A stretch of DNA of 64,000 bases from Prosopocoilus inquinatus (taxonomy: Eukaryota; Arthropoda; Insecta; Coleoptera; Lucanidae): positions 7,254,001 through 7,318,000 of the forward strand of contig CM069876.1 of the NCBI GenBank assembly GCA_036172665.1. The letters run 5' to 3'. Positions within the stretch are counted from its first letter, which is position 1; each line of letters opens with the position of its first letter. The translations under genes were made by a program, and so were the position numbers. The notes under the pieces are model-generated. The model saw nothing but the letters and a program-made list of their open reading frames with translations, made no database searches and was not told where the DNA came from. Shown piece by piece: positions 22,690 through 33,496 of this stretch.

Positions 22690-24197
22690 TATGATAAAAA
22701 TAAATAAAATAGGAAGTACAAGGAACAGAAGTGGACAAATTATAGCTTACGCAGACGATATAGTAATTATAACCAAAAAAATATAAAATCACAAATGTGC
22801 GCAGAAATAGAAACTGAGAGTGCAAATTTGAGACTGAAAATTACTACTTTAAAAAGCAAATTTATGAGTATAGCCGGCAAAGAAGAAAATAAGGAAGTGA
22901 AAATTGGAAAAAATTAATTTGAGATAGTTTATAGAGACCTCAAAAAAGCTTTCGGCTTGTGGAACAGGGAACTTATATACCAAACCGTCGAGAAGATAGT
23001 GTAGGTAAACAGAAAGCTCATCGACAACATAAAAAAAGCTTACACAAATATTCGAAGAACTATGTGAGGATCAGGAACACCAGCACAGAGACTTTTATTA
23101 TCAAAACTGAAATCATATAAGGAGACATACTGAGCCTATGTCAGTTCTTCCTAATTATGGATGATATTGCAAAAATCTTCAGACAGAAAATAAGAAAAAC
23201 TTACTGCGGATACTATAATCTTGAAAAACAGCAGTCAATGAGCTACCTTTCGCAGATGATAGATATCATATTGATGGCAAAGAACAAGCAAGACTTAAAA
23301 TGGAACGAGAGAATATGGAAGGACGAGCTAAATAAATAAAAACCTGTAAATCAACCTTGAAAAGAAAAAGCGATGGGAATTGCGAAGAACAAGACAAAAA
23401 AAGGCAAGTTTACAAAATAGCGTAATAGTTACCAAACTCAAATACTAGGGAGTCACACTGTCGGAAGAAAAAGAAAATTGAAGAGGAAATGGAGGAGCGA
23501 GTGAAGGCTACAACTAGAATACATAATGCGTTGAATTTATGGCTTCTGGTTGGAACCGCGTATCTCGGAGTTCTTCTACTGCCGACGTTTTGTTCTCCGT
23601 TGCAGAAGAACTTCCACAGGGCTGCTGCTGTTGATAGTGGTGGTGCTACTGCTGCCGGTGGTCTTGCTGCTGCTTCTTGTAAGTCACCCAACCGGAAGCC
23701 AGGAATTTAACCATGGACGACGGCCCCGGAAGCCTTCAAGTTAAACTATCACATAATGCATGCTATGCATCCCGGCACTAACATATGGATCGGATCCACG
23801 GGTGTTGTTGAAGGAACAGAGAAGGAGACTACAGGATAGAGAAATGAGGAATCTGAGAAAAATTGCGGGTATAAGACTGTTCGACACAGTAAGAAATAAA
23901 GAAATAAGAGAAAAGCTAGGAGTAAAACCGATGACCCTAAGAATAAAAGAAAATGTACTGCTTTGGTATGGATACCAAATGAGGATGAACCCAAAAAGGT
24001 TAATAAGGAAAATCTGGAAGACAGGAAAACCGAAGAAAAAGGGAAGAGGTAGGCCACGCAAAAAGTGGAATGACCAAGTGGGGAAGAAATTGAAGGGAAT
24101 GAAGACGGACTGGAACGAGTTGGCAGTTCAATTAAAAGACAGAAAGACCTGGAGAAGATGCATGCATCTGGAAGAAGGAGAGAACGGAGAGAAGTAG
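22690..24197 (+). pseudogene. Rearranged non-LTR RT relic (endonuclease-RT type)
   Basis: Pieces on the plus strand: IIAYADDIVIITKK (about 22741-22783); then, out of normal order, DLKKAFGLWNRELIYQTVEKI (about 22935); GDILSLCQFFLIMDDIAKIF (about 23123-23180) with a decayed YADD position (SQMIDIILMAKN); EEEMEERVKATTRIHNAL (about 23480); and the C-terminal block LTYGSDPRVLLKEQ, MRNLRKIAGIRLFDTVRN and KGRGRPRKKWNDQV (23774-24197). The last block is typical of arthropod endonuclease-RT proteins with a WYG and GRPR signature. Because a YADD fragment precedes the DLKKAF box, two copies or a rearrangement are joined here. Not functional. Confidence 0.75.
23540..23773. other. Unclassified insertion inside the 22.7-24.2 kb RT relic
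   Basis: The RT similarity stops after RIHNAL and resumes at LTYGSDP; the intervening about 230 bp is GC-richer with (GCT)n-like runs giving Leu/Ala-rich translations. No target duplication found. It may be a SINE-like insertion or replaced sequence. Confidence 0.3.
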
Positions 24198-24199
24198 AA

Positions 24200-25490
24200 A
24201 CAGTATAAATAGCAGAATCTCCGGCAATGGCACAGCTGATAGAAGAGGCAATAGATTAAGTAAGTAAATTGCGAAATTTAACCATAACTAACACAGGGAG
24301 AACGAACGAAGTTGAGAAATTAAAATATCTAGGCCCAACCATAACTAGAGAGAAAATATAGGTATCAAGCAAAGCTTTCACGCGAAGAAGAAATTACTGA
24401 AAGGTAGGCACATCTCAAAGAAAGTAATAATCGAACCTAGTACTAATTAAATTTGAAATTAATGCTTAGTTGGTCGTGTATAGATTGCAGTAAAATATCA
24501 CACTGACTCTGTTTTTGTAAAATTATTTATAGTTTTTTGCGCATAAAAGAAAAAAATCTGTATACAAATAATTCAATTAATCAAAGAAGGCCTTGTCTTC
24601 CATCTTATTCGTTAGTTTTCTCTTTGTATTAAATTATTATTTAATCAACACTTACATATCGTCTATGTTTGAATGTGCTTACTTCAAGATTCACGAGAAA
24701 AACTGAAAAAACATACTTCATATTAAATTTTATAAAAACATTTTAGAAAGTTTTAACGGAAAAGAAAATGGCGAAAACCTTCCTTATTCGGTGGACGGTA
24801 ACACCACATTCGTTGAATGTCATTTAAGAATGAAATAAATAAATCATCTATGATATTTATATTAGAGCAAGGTAAATGTTATTATCTTAAAATATTACAG
24901 TGGATGTATCTGGTTGGAATGATTTTTTACAAGGTCACTAACTTCATTTTAAATAATAAAAAAAATGTAGGTCACTAGCTAACTCGTTAGCTATTGTTCG
25001 TTGTCCATTATCATTTCCGAGCATGCGAATTGAATCAGGATTTATCCTTGTAGACAATGACAACATTTTCATCTACACAGTATTAATTCTTCGTCCACTC
25101 AAAATTGATGGCCGAATAAATTCGATCACATGAGCATATTTAATTAAAAGTATACATGACGGGAGAGTACTTCAACGCACAGTTATTGTTGTTATCCACA
25201 TAATTTGCAGAACGTAATCTCATTGTCGATTCCATTCTGCGAGGTTACGCACGACTGCGCTATCCGTTGATAACATCGGGCAATTTAAAAACTGTTTACG
25301 CGGAATACGATTGCGTTTTTTGGATGGATACATATACGCGAATTGAAATTCAATGTATGAGGATTTTGAATTCTAAAAAGTGGTGAGAATTTTAAGAAGT
25401 TCTCACAAGAAATCGAATCGCATGAGATCGGAAAGTCACAAAACGTTATGGATCTACTTCGACAGCGAGAAATAGCGAAAGCAAATCACA
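24200..25490. other. No recognised gene
   Basis: AT-rich sequence with short dispersed ORFs and no recognisable domains. A trailing RT-relic-like stretch (KLKYLGPTITRE-type peptide near 24315) may belong to the preceding element. Confidence 0.35.
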
Positions 25491-26154
25491 TACTTGGGCT
25501 GCTGGAAAAGTTTCTGGAAACGGTATGAAAAAACGCATATGAAGTTTGGTAAACAGTATCATTGTTTTTCGAAGTATTCGCCTTTGACGTCAATACACTT
25601 TTGCATACGCTCGAACCAATTTCTAAAGCACGTCTTCCACTCTAAAGATTGTACCTCAGAAACCAGTGTCCGGAATGATTCAACCGCTGCTTCAGCCGAC
25701 GAAAATCGCTAACCACGAATTTTATTTTTGATATTTGGGAACAAAAAGAAATCATTAGGTGATAAATCAGGCAAATATGGACAATGAGTCATTAATTCAA
25801 CATTTTTGTTGGATAAAAAATCAACTGTTTGACGGGCTTAGTGAGAGCTGGCGTCGTCATCATGGAGAATAATTCGTCGATTTTGATTGTTTCTTGTTAT
25901 TGATCGATGACTTCCGGCAAACAAATTGTAGTAAACTAATCAGCATTCACGGTTTTTCGATACTCTAAAGCCACGGTTGCTACATGTCCAGTTAAACCAA
26001 AGAAATAAGCAATCATTTGCTTCGCAGCACTGCGTGAACGGACAACTTTTGTTGGTTTTGGTTCATTTTGAAATACACAAACGGTAGATTGTTGTTTACT
26101 TTCTGGCTCGTACGAATAGATCCACGTTTCGTCACCAGTAACGATGTTATAAAC

Positions 26155-26280
26155 TGTGACATGACGACAGATATTCAATTGTTGTTGTTTACTTGGTATG
26201 AATTTGACAATTAAAAAGTTTTTCAAATACAAAGTCCAAGTACTCATTATAATAGTTTAAACCCTAGTTTAAACAACACA
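26155..26280 (+). repeat. 5' LTR (126 bp)
   Basis: Begins TGTGACATGACG and ends AAACAACACA (TG...CA). Identical to the 3' LTR except at its second base. Confidence 0.95.
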
Positions 26281-26402
26281 TGGTGTCAGGTGTGGCAAGC
26301 GGACCAATAACAAGGTATACGAAGTATTCTGAGAAGTAAGAAGCATAATAATATAACACGAGCACAAGTAACACGAGGCTAGTCATTTTCAACTAAAAAC
26401 CG

Positions 26403-28020
26403 ATGGATTCGTTCAAACCACCTACTGGATTGAATTTGGACGAGAATTCTGTTAATAACTGGAAGAACTACAAGCAGAGGTTTGAGTTATATCTGGTAGC
26501 AGCAGATAAAAGTAGCGTGCCAGACAAACGTAAGATAGCAATGTTCCTAAACTGCATTGGGGAAACTGCATTTGATGTATATAATAATTTTATTTATTTT
26601 ATTTATTTTTTTATATAATAATGATCTATTGTCCAGATCATACTTAAATAAAATTGTAACTGAAGATGAAACACTTTCTGAAGTGGTACATAGTCTCAAT
26701 ACAGAAGTTTCAATGAGTAAGAAAAGAATCATAGAATTTAAAAATGCAATCATTAATGATAACAATTTAAGAACGATTACTGAATATTGTGTAAAAGGTT
26801 GGCCTAAAAACAAAACTACTTTGTTAGATGAACTTAAATCATACTGGCCTTTGAGAAATGACATAACTTTTCATAAAGGACTTCTATTTTTAGAAAATAA
26901 AATAATAGTACCAAACTGTTTAAGATTTGAAATGTTAAGATTAGCACACAAACCGCATTTTGGCATTGAAAAAACTAAAAACAGAATTAGACAAATTTTT
27001 TATTGGCCAAATCTTAACAACGATGTAAACTATTTTATTTCTCGATGCAAAGTGTGCACAAAATATAGTAAAAATAATGTAAAAGAACCATTAATTCCCC
27101 ATCAAATACCAAAATTGCCATTTGAAAAGGTAGGGATTGACATATTTGAGTATGCTGGAAAGAATTTTATCGCTCTAATAGATTATTACTCAAAACGGTT
27201 AGAGATTATTTCAATAAATAATAAGACTGCTAAAGAAGCTGAAAGTAAACTGAAGGTAATATTTAGTACTCATGGTATTCCAAAACAAATTGTGTGTGAT
27301 AACATGCCTTTTTCTAGCTATGATTTCAAACAATTTGCGAAAGCATTGTCATTTGAAATTATTAATTCAAGCCCTCATTACCCTAAATCCAATGGCTTGG
27401 GAGAAAAAGCAGTTGGTATATCAAAATCTATTTTGAGAAAGTGTGGTGAAGAAGGGACCAGTATAAGCGCCGCGTTACTAGAATATAGAAACTTACCTAT
27501 ATCAGGATTAAGTGTTTCACCTTCAGAATTACTTATGTCTCGAAAATTGCGTACATTTCTACCAATTGTAGAATCACAACTTATGCCAAAAGTTAAAGAT
27601 ATAGAATCTCAATTAAAATTACGTCAAACTAGACAAAAGAAATTTTACGATAAAAGTGTCATTGTTAGAGATTGTTTTCAGCCTGGTGAAAATGTAGTGG
27701 TCCAAAGAAAAAGTATTTGGGAACGGGGAGTAATTACAAAGGTGGAAGATACACCAAGGTCTTATAGATTACGTAACGAAAAAGGTAATGAATTAAGACG
27801 TGATTCTGTACATTTGAAAAAAATATTTAATAAACCAATGATCTTACATGATCATGAGGCTGATAACAATGAACAAAATAATGATGTAAATACTAAAACT
27901 GAATTATCTAACATTAACGAAAATGTAAATAGAGCGGACAATGAAACAGTGGTGACAGTGACTAGAGGTGGAAGACAGTCAAGAAAACCTCTTAAGTTCC
28001 AAGACTATATAATGACGTAA
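26403..28020 (+). pseudogene. gag start fused to Ty3/gypsy integrase by deletion
   Basis: 26403-26590 encodes a gag N terminus (MDSFKPPTGLNLDENSV, KQRFELYLVAA, RKIAMFLNCIGE). After an AT-rich junction near 26590-26630 the frame changes to an open frame (26557-28020) that resumes in the RNase H-integrase linker (EDETLSEVVHSLNTEV), then the HHCC zinc finger (HKPHFGIEKTKNRIR...YWP...CKVCTKY), the integrase core with GIDIFEYAGKNFIALID (first Asp), VCDNMPF (second Asp) and NGLGEKAVG (Glu), and a C-terminal basic domain. Core residues D, D and E are present. The deletion junction carries TTTATTTATTTTATTT-type sequence, a likely slippage or recombination site. The element cannot reverse-transcribe itself; its integrase frame is otherwise undamaged. 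Confidence 0.9.
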
Positions 28021-28031
28021 AGAGGGGGAGA

Positions 28032-28157
28032 TATGACATGACGACAGATATTCAATTGTTGTTGTTTACTTGGTATGAATTTGACAATTAAAAAGTTTTT
28101 CAAATACAAAGTCCAAGTACTCATTATAATAGTTTAAACCCTAGTTTAAACAACACA
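28032..28157 (+). repeat. 3' LTR (126 bp)
   Basis: Begins TATGACATGACG, the canonical TG mutated to TA, and ends AAACAACACA. Otherwise identical to the 5' LTR. Confidence 0.95.
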
Positions 28158-29410
28158 TAAACTAAATCTGAACGGCCTTCATTGAATTTCTTGAGCATTT
28201 CTTCCCACCATTTGACACGATCGTGCTTTTGCGCTTCAGTTAAATTGTGTGGAATCCAACGACTGCAAAGCTTTCGTACGTTCAAATGATCATGCAAAAT
28301 CTGGTGTATTGCTTTCATATCAATGCGTAAGGATGCTTGAAGCTCAGGGTTGTCAAATGTCGATCTCGCTCAAGCATTTCACGCACAGCATCTACATTAA
28401 CAGCAACAGCAGACGTTGATGGACGACCTTCACGAAATTCGTCACTCAGAGAGGTACGTCTACGCTGAAATTCGGCAAACCAATTATAAACACTGCTCTT
28501 TGATGGTGCTTCGTCTCCAAAAGCCAAAGGAAGCCGATCGAGGCATTGTTTCGGCGTTAGAACACATTTGAAATCGTAAAAAATCATGGCACGAAAATTT
28601 TCACGCGAGCTTTCCATGCTTACACAAAATTACTTTTTTTCAAATGCTGTACAAACAATACTAGTTCACTTGGATAGGAATTGTCAATAGAATTATAGGC
28701 GAAAAACGTCATTTTTTTCAAATATGACAGTTGATAAACGCTAACAATTCTAGACCTACTAGATTCCAGAAAATTTTCCAACAGCCCACGTAATACATTC
28801 CATTTTTCCGTTTCGTTTTCAAATCTTTTAAAAATAGTAGGAGTAATTGTTATGAAAATATAGTTCTAACAAATGTATTAAGATCCTGATCATGCGAATA
28901 CATTTTCGCAAAGTATCAAGATAATTGATGGTAACCGAATCATATGAAGACGTGAATTTAAATAATAGATCCGATTGCACCTCAGTTCTTTATTTCACAT
29001 GCCGCAATTCGATACCGAAATCAAGCAAGATCAATGGAAAACAAATTCTGAATCCTGCTAAATACATTTCTGGTTTTCTGATGAAACAATGTTTTATATG
29101 TACGACACTGTGAACAGACAAAATTATAGGCGCCACAAAATCATCCACAGGAGGGCACATTGGCAGGTTCCGGAATTGTCTACATTGTTCCAAATGCTGA
29201 TAGATTCCGCAACTTAGGACCGGTTTCACCAATCTAGTTTAGTACTTTAAACTCGTTTAGGAGTGCAGTTAATCGTTTGACGCGTTTCACCATATATTAA
29301 ATCGCGTTTAATTTAGATTAATCGAGTTTATCGTTAAACGTCCATTTTTGACGAGTTACCTTCTTAATCGCGATTAGTAACGTCAAATTTTCATTTCGAA
29401 AATACAAAAA

Positions 29411-29536
29411 ATGGCTCAAGAGGTGTATGATCTGGTCTTTGATGCTGATAGCGATGAAGAAGATTCAGGCTTTCCAAACAGTCTGCCCTGGTCATCCTTG
29501 AACAAATTGAGGGGCAGTTGGAGTTTTCCTCTAACA
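29411..29536 (+). pseudogene. Possible Harbinger transposase first exon
   Basis: A good start context (AAAAAATGG) opens MAQEVYDLVFDADSDEEDSG and continues to SLNKLRGSWSFPLT, ending at an AG|GTGGGT donor-like site. An acidic N terminus of this kind is common for Harbinger transposases, and the gene would be convergent with the SANT gene, as usual for these elements. No nuclease motif follows before the antisense gene, so the body appears deleted. Confidence 0.3.
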
Positions 29537-30465
29537 GGTGGGTTCTTTTACAAACTCTATGCAATCAGAACTACTTTTGTCAAGGATCTGATTAATGTCT
29601 GCACTGGTCACTGTACGCAGAGCAGAGGAAATGGGTGTTCTGAGCATTTGAGGTGTATAATGAGACCAATCCCCGTTTGGAAAAGTATCCTAAAGAAAAA
29701 AAAATATGTATATTTAGCTGACATAGCTGTTAAAAACGATGAACACTTTACTATTGGAACTACCTCGCCATTAGAATTTTCCTTGGCATCAATTTCTTCC
29801 ACTTCAGTATAAGATGCATCTGTCAAATTCAAAACACATTTTGGTTATCTTTGCGTTCATATAATAACAAAATTCGCGGTATAAGAAATAAATTTCGAGA
29901 CAAAAATTTAAAGTTTCACATTTCAAAAAAAATTGTTGCAGTAATAATTTTGAAATTAATGAAATATTTGTGATGACAATCTACACTTACTCATAATCGA
30001 GTCGCTATCGAAGACATTCTTCAAACCATCCACAGTGGGCTTTATTAGTTCTCGGACGCGGCCTAGTAGCGGATCGTATTTATCTTTTTTGGCTGGTCCG
30101 CCACCGGTACCAGTCCCTGTCTGTATGCGCTCATCGGCAAATACTTTTCTTGTATATTTTTTCAAATGATCCCATGCTGCTTTTAAAGTTTCCGGATTTC
30201 TATGACAACTACTGCTTATGGCGTTGAAGCTGCGGCCAATTTTTTCCCATTCCTCTGCTTTTTGCAGCTGGGTTACAGTATCTGTCCGCTTATTTTCAAT
30301 TACATTAAAATGGTCTGTAACTAAATCTACTAAAACCGTGCAGAACTCTCCTGCAATCAAATTAGGACTTCTTTTCCATTTCAACAACAAATGTGCCTTA
30401 ATTACAAAATTATCTGTAGAAAAATAAAAGGCGCCTTTTCCACTGACAATTCTTTGACAATACAT
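29531..30465 (-). CDS. SANT/Myb-like DNA-binding protein, three exons (Harbinger accessory)
   Basis: Exons on the minus strand: 30465-29991, 29819-29752 and 29689-29531. ATG at 30465; donors GTAAGT (29990) and GTAAAG (29751); acceptors TTGACAG and TTCTTTAG. Phases agree: exon 1 leaves one base, exon 2 (68 nt) restores the frame, exon 3 begins in phase and ends TAG, giving about 233 residues without a stop. Residues about 30-105 form a trihelix/Myb-like module (LLKWKRSPNL, ENKRTDTVTQLQKAEEWEKI, LKAAWDHLKKYTRKVFADER) followed by GTGTGGGP, the wording of zeste-like Myb_DNA-bind_5 proteins. Exon 3 has DTFPNGDWSHYTPQMLRTPI. In Harbinger elements this partner binds element ends and helps nuclear import of the transposase. 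The intact frame suggests recent activity, or use by the host; neither is shown here. Confidence 0.7.
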
Positions 30466-31159
30466 TTCGATTGCTTTCGTGCGTTTTCGGCGAGATCGTG
30501 AAAGTAAAACTCGCTTAACTAATCTCGATTAACCCAACAACAAATATTATTGGTAAAACATGTACACATTAGACTCGTTTAAAATGTAAGATTAAGTTTT
30601 AATCGCGTTTTGTTAATCCTATTTTAGGAGAAATTTAACTGAGTTTGGTGAAACCGGCCCTTAAACTGGTAAATAATTCTAATACACAGGCATTTATATT
30701 AACCGACGTGTCAGAAAATTGAACACATCCTTAAATCACACCGTAATATATTCCTTCGAACTCAAACACGTCACAGAATTGATGTAGTGGTGTAGTTTGC
30801 CCTGGATTGCTGATGTTGATATAGTCTTTATAAATGTAAATATAACTGGGAAGATGCTGTTGACAGCGCTATATTCTCTGAATTTATGCGGTACAGAAAG
30901 TTGCATGCTAAACAGCAATTATTTTAAATTACGACGAATGCACGCCTCGACGTTATAAATAAAAAGAAAAAAGAATTAAAGATAAGTAAAAAAAAAAAAA
31001 CAACTAAATGCGTCCAGATCCGCATAAAAATTATAACGGGCGAAATATATTCATTCCGCTCTGCGTGCATTTCTCGTATGTACGTATGTACCTACTTTGC
31101 AGACTTTATTCGCCTTCCTTTTTGATAAGTAATTTGAGAGACATTAATTTATATTTTTA

Positions 31160-31414
31160 CGGTGTCGTAAAACCTGATATATCCGAGATAAGCGTTTTTG
31201 CAAACGCTGATGCGACTTCTTGTAATAAAACGCTAAACGGATATACATGCATAGCTTGGGCTGCGACAGTGAACCTACCACTTGTAAAAACATACATAAA
31301 AGATAGCTTGCACAACTTACCGACCTCGTCGCAAACAGCTGTCAAGGAGCCTGTACAAACGATACAAGAAAAGCTTACGAAATTCTTTAGCAAACATAGT
31401 AGAAGTAGTTGATA
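31160..31414 (+). CDS. Hypothetical short ORF
   Basis: An open frame whose last about 75 codons look protein-like (VKPDISEISVFANADATS, LVKTYIKDSLHNLPTSSQ, VQTIQEKLTKFFSKHSRSS) and end in TGA. No domain recognised, no splice acceptor with confidence. It may be a terminal exon or chance. Confidence 0.2.
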
Positions 31415-32190
31415 CGAAGGCAGCGTTCGATATTTGTTCAACACATACTAAAACTGGAGTGACCGTGCTGCATGCAACTTTGTCAAACCAGTAGCTTAAG
31501 TATGTTTATAACACATTTTTAAAAAATGTATAATACAAAAATAATCTTGTTCAATTACTTTGTCAAAGTATTCTTTGATTATATACTATATTCTTCACAT
31601 ATCCGTCTATCATTGGTCTTACATTCACACTTTAAACATCATCAAATAACTTGCGATTTTACAGAATATTCAAACAACTCTTTTTTAAGATCACTTTCTT
31701 AATAATTCAATAATTCAATGGGAGAGACTCGACTCATGCCGGCGCTTGAAGAAACATTTTCTTAATGCATTGTAATAACAGTAAATGCAGTAAATACTCT
31801 TCTTTATACGCATGTAATAATTGAATAAATGATATTTCAAATCACTAATGAGTAACATTCCTTACGTCCTTGCGTACTTATTATAAGTTCTTGAAGATAA
31901 CTATTAATTTTTGTAATTAAACTGGGGAAGTGAACAGATGTTAGAAACTGAAGAACCCAATGCAACCTGATATCATATGGAAATTGTACGTCAACGTTTA
32001 CAAATCACTAGCCGTTAACATGGCGAACAAGACAGAAATTATTATACCGAACGAACGGTAGAAGTATCAACTTACTAAAATTTCAGACCAGCGGTTTCTA
32101 ATCATCCCACATTATACATAGACGAGCATAGAAAAATTGTTAACGTAACAATTGAAGTCAAACAGAAAAATATTAATTTCAAGTCACATA

Positions 32191-33496
32191 CCGTGCCTTC
32201 AATTGAATTCCTCATTAAAGTAAGCTGTGATTTTTTAAGTTGGCGACACAATTCTAGAGAAAACAGTTGTCATTAACTGTCAGTACTGATCATAACATCA
32301 AATAAAAACACAACATTAAAGTTTAAAGTAGATGCTCATAGTGCTCTCCTTCAGCTTGAATACATAAGCGTACTCTGCGTTTCATGTTTTCAAACCCGTT
32401 TGCTTAGTGTTCGGGGGTTATGTTAGCACACACATCTGTAATGCCCGCACGAAGTTCTTCGATTGTGTGACGCGTAGTTACTGTGTTTTTAGAACTACCT
32501 TAGAAGACCTTGCAGGAAAATTCACAATCCGATTATCGAAAAACTGCTGCAGGAAAGTCATTGTTTGATGAGCTGTGTGGGCAGTAGCATTGCCTTGCTG
32601 AAAAAAACCTTCTGTAAATTCATCATCGTGTAGTTGATTAATGAAAGATTCTAATAACTCATTTCGGTATCTTTCAGCAGTTACTGAGTCGTTAAAAAAT
32701 ATTGGTCCGATGATACGCCTTCTTGACACTGCTAGCCAAACACCAATTTTTAATGGATGTAATGGAGTTTCCACAAATTCATGGGGATTTTCTGCTGACC
32801 ATATTCTCATATTCTGTTTATTTAAATACCCTGAGAGATGAAACCAGGCCTCATCGGAAAAGAAACACTTGTCAAGAATGTCGTCGTTGTGTAAGTTATC
32901 AAGAAACCACTGACAATATTCTGTTCTTCTGTGAAAATCTACTGGCCTGAGTTCCTGGACTGCTTGAATCTTATATGGATAAAGCTTTAAGTCTTTTTTT
33001 AAGAATAATGTGACATGTTCCCACTGATAGCTGAACTTCTTGTAAAAGTTTCGCAATAGATTTCTTGGGAAAGTGTTCCATTCGATCCCGAACATCTTCA
33101 ATGCAGGCTGCAGTCCTTTTCTTAGCTGCTCCGCTCCCTGTTTTACGACCAAGTGATCCTGTTTCACGAAATTTAAGAACACAAGCGTGGATATGTTTAA
33201 CTAGCTGTTCATAAATAATAGCAAAATTAGGAAACTTCTGTCGAAACTTCTGTACACACTGATTAATTAAATAAACTAACTGTCCATTTTCTATTCTACC
33301 GGTTTGAAAATAACTTTCAACAATAAATATTTTCTGCTGTAATTCTAACATTTTGAATTAATTGAAAATACAGTGTCAATTTGACATTTGTTTAATTAAA
33401 TAACTGAACAGCTATCAGTGCTGCAAATCTTAGGAGAAAAAAAAAAAAGAGTGAAATCATAGCCCACTTTAATGAGGAATTCAATTGAAGGCACGG
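32191..33496 (-). mobile_element. Tc1/mariner element, family B copy 2
   Basis: 1306 bp flanked by TA, ends CCGTGCCTTCAATTGAATTC as inverted repeats; closely similar to 16085-17413 along its length. Confidence 0.9.
32323..33351 (-). pseudogene. Tc1/mariner transposase, family B, broken
   Basis: Start ATG at 33351 (MLELQQKIFIVESYFQTGR), HTH part with LRFRETGS-like box KFRETGSLGRKTGSG, then a frameshift at the T/A-run near 32995, then LKKDLKLYPYKIQ, SDEAWFHLSGYLNKQN, GVWLAVSRRRIIG. The second catalytic Asp is Gly here (QQGNATAHTA), and the segment after NFPARS is deleted and joined to a different frame (about 32480-32505), removing the third Asp. The N terminus is better preserved than in copy 1, so the two together describe the family. 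Confidence 0.85.

Larger units (their letters stand above)
26155..28157 (+). mobile_element. Ty3/gypsy-type LTR retrotransposon, internally deleted
   Basis: 2003 bp with LTRs at 26155-26280 and 28032-28157, flanked by the 5-bp duplication TAAAC (26150-26154 and 28158-28162). A primer-binding region starts TGGTGTCAGG immediately after the 5' LTR, and a purine-rich tract AGAGGGGGAGA precedes the 3' LTR. Coding retains the gag start and the integrase; protease, RT and RNase H are missing. The LTRs differ by one base in 126, so insertion is recent relative to its host mariner. Confidence 0.95.
25557..28617 (-). pseudogene. mariner transposase (DD34D type), interrupted
   Basis: Start ATG at 28617: MESSRENFRAMIFYDFKC, APSKSSVYNWFAEFQRRRTS, EFREGRPS, then a frameshift near 28340, then MKAIHQILHDHLNVRKL and WIPHNLTEAQK. 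The Ty3/gypsy element sits between codons just before VTGDETWIYSYEPE (first catalytic Asp). After that KQQSTVCVFQNEP, GLTGHVATVALE, then a stop near 25936 and further frameshifts through the HDDD, SPD and FLF region. Wording matches classical insect mariner transposases. It is dead from insertion, frameshifts and stops. Confidence 0.85.
25493..28790 (-). mobile_element. mariner element C copy 1, split by an LTR retrotransposon
   Basis: Flanked by TA; termini CTTGGGCTGCTGGAAAAGTTT and (reverse complement) CGTGGGCTGTTGGAAAATTTT. Subtracting the LTR insertion and one target repeat leaves about 1290 bp, matching the uninterrupted sibling at 41124-42418. Confidence 0.9.
29217..30660. mobile_element. 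PIF/Harbinger-type element
   Basis: 1444 bp flanked by the 3-bp duplication TTA (29214-29216 and 30661-30663). Ends GGACCGGTTTCACCAA and (reverse complement) GGGCCGGTTTCACCAA are inverted repeats, followed by mirrored TTTAATCG-rich subterminal sequence. Three-bp TWA targets and a SANT/Myb-like accessory gene are diagnostic of PIF/Harbinger. The transposase body is missing or reduced to a start fragment at the left end. Confidence 0.85.

Noticed and set aside
23489..23744. Leu/Ala-rich ORFs in both strands
   Set aside because: They are translations of (GCT)n-rich sequence inside an RT relic and have no domain.
29078..29088. CTGATGAAACA hammerhead-like word
   Set aside because: No stem II, no stem I pairing, no cleavage triplet in place.
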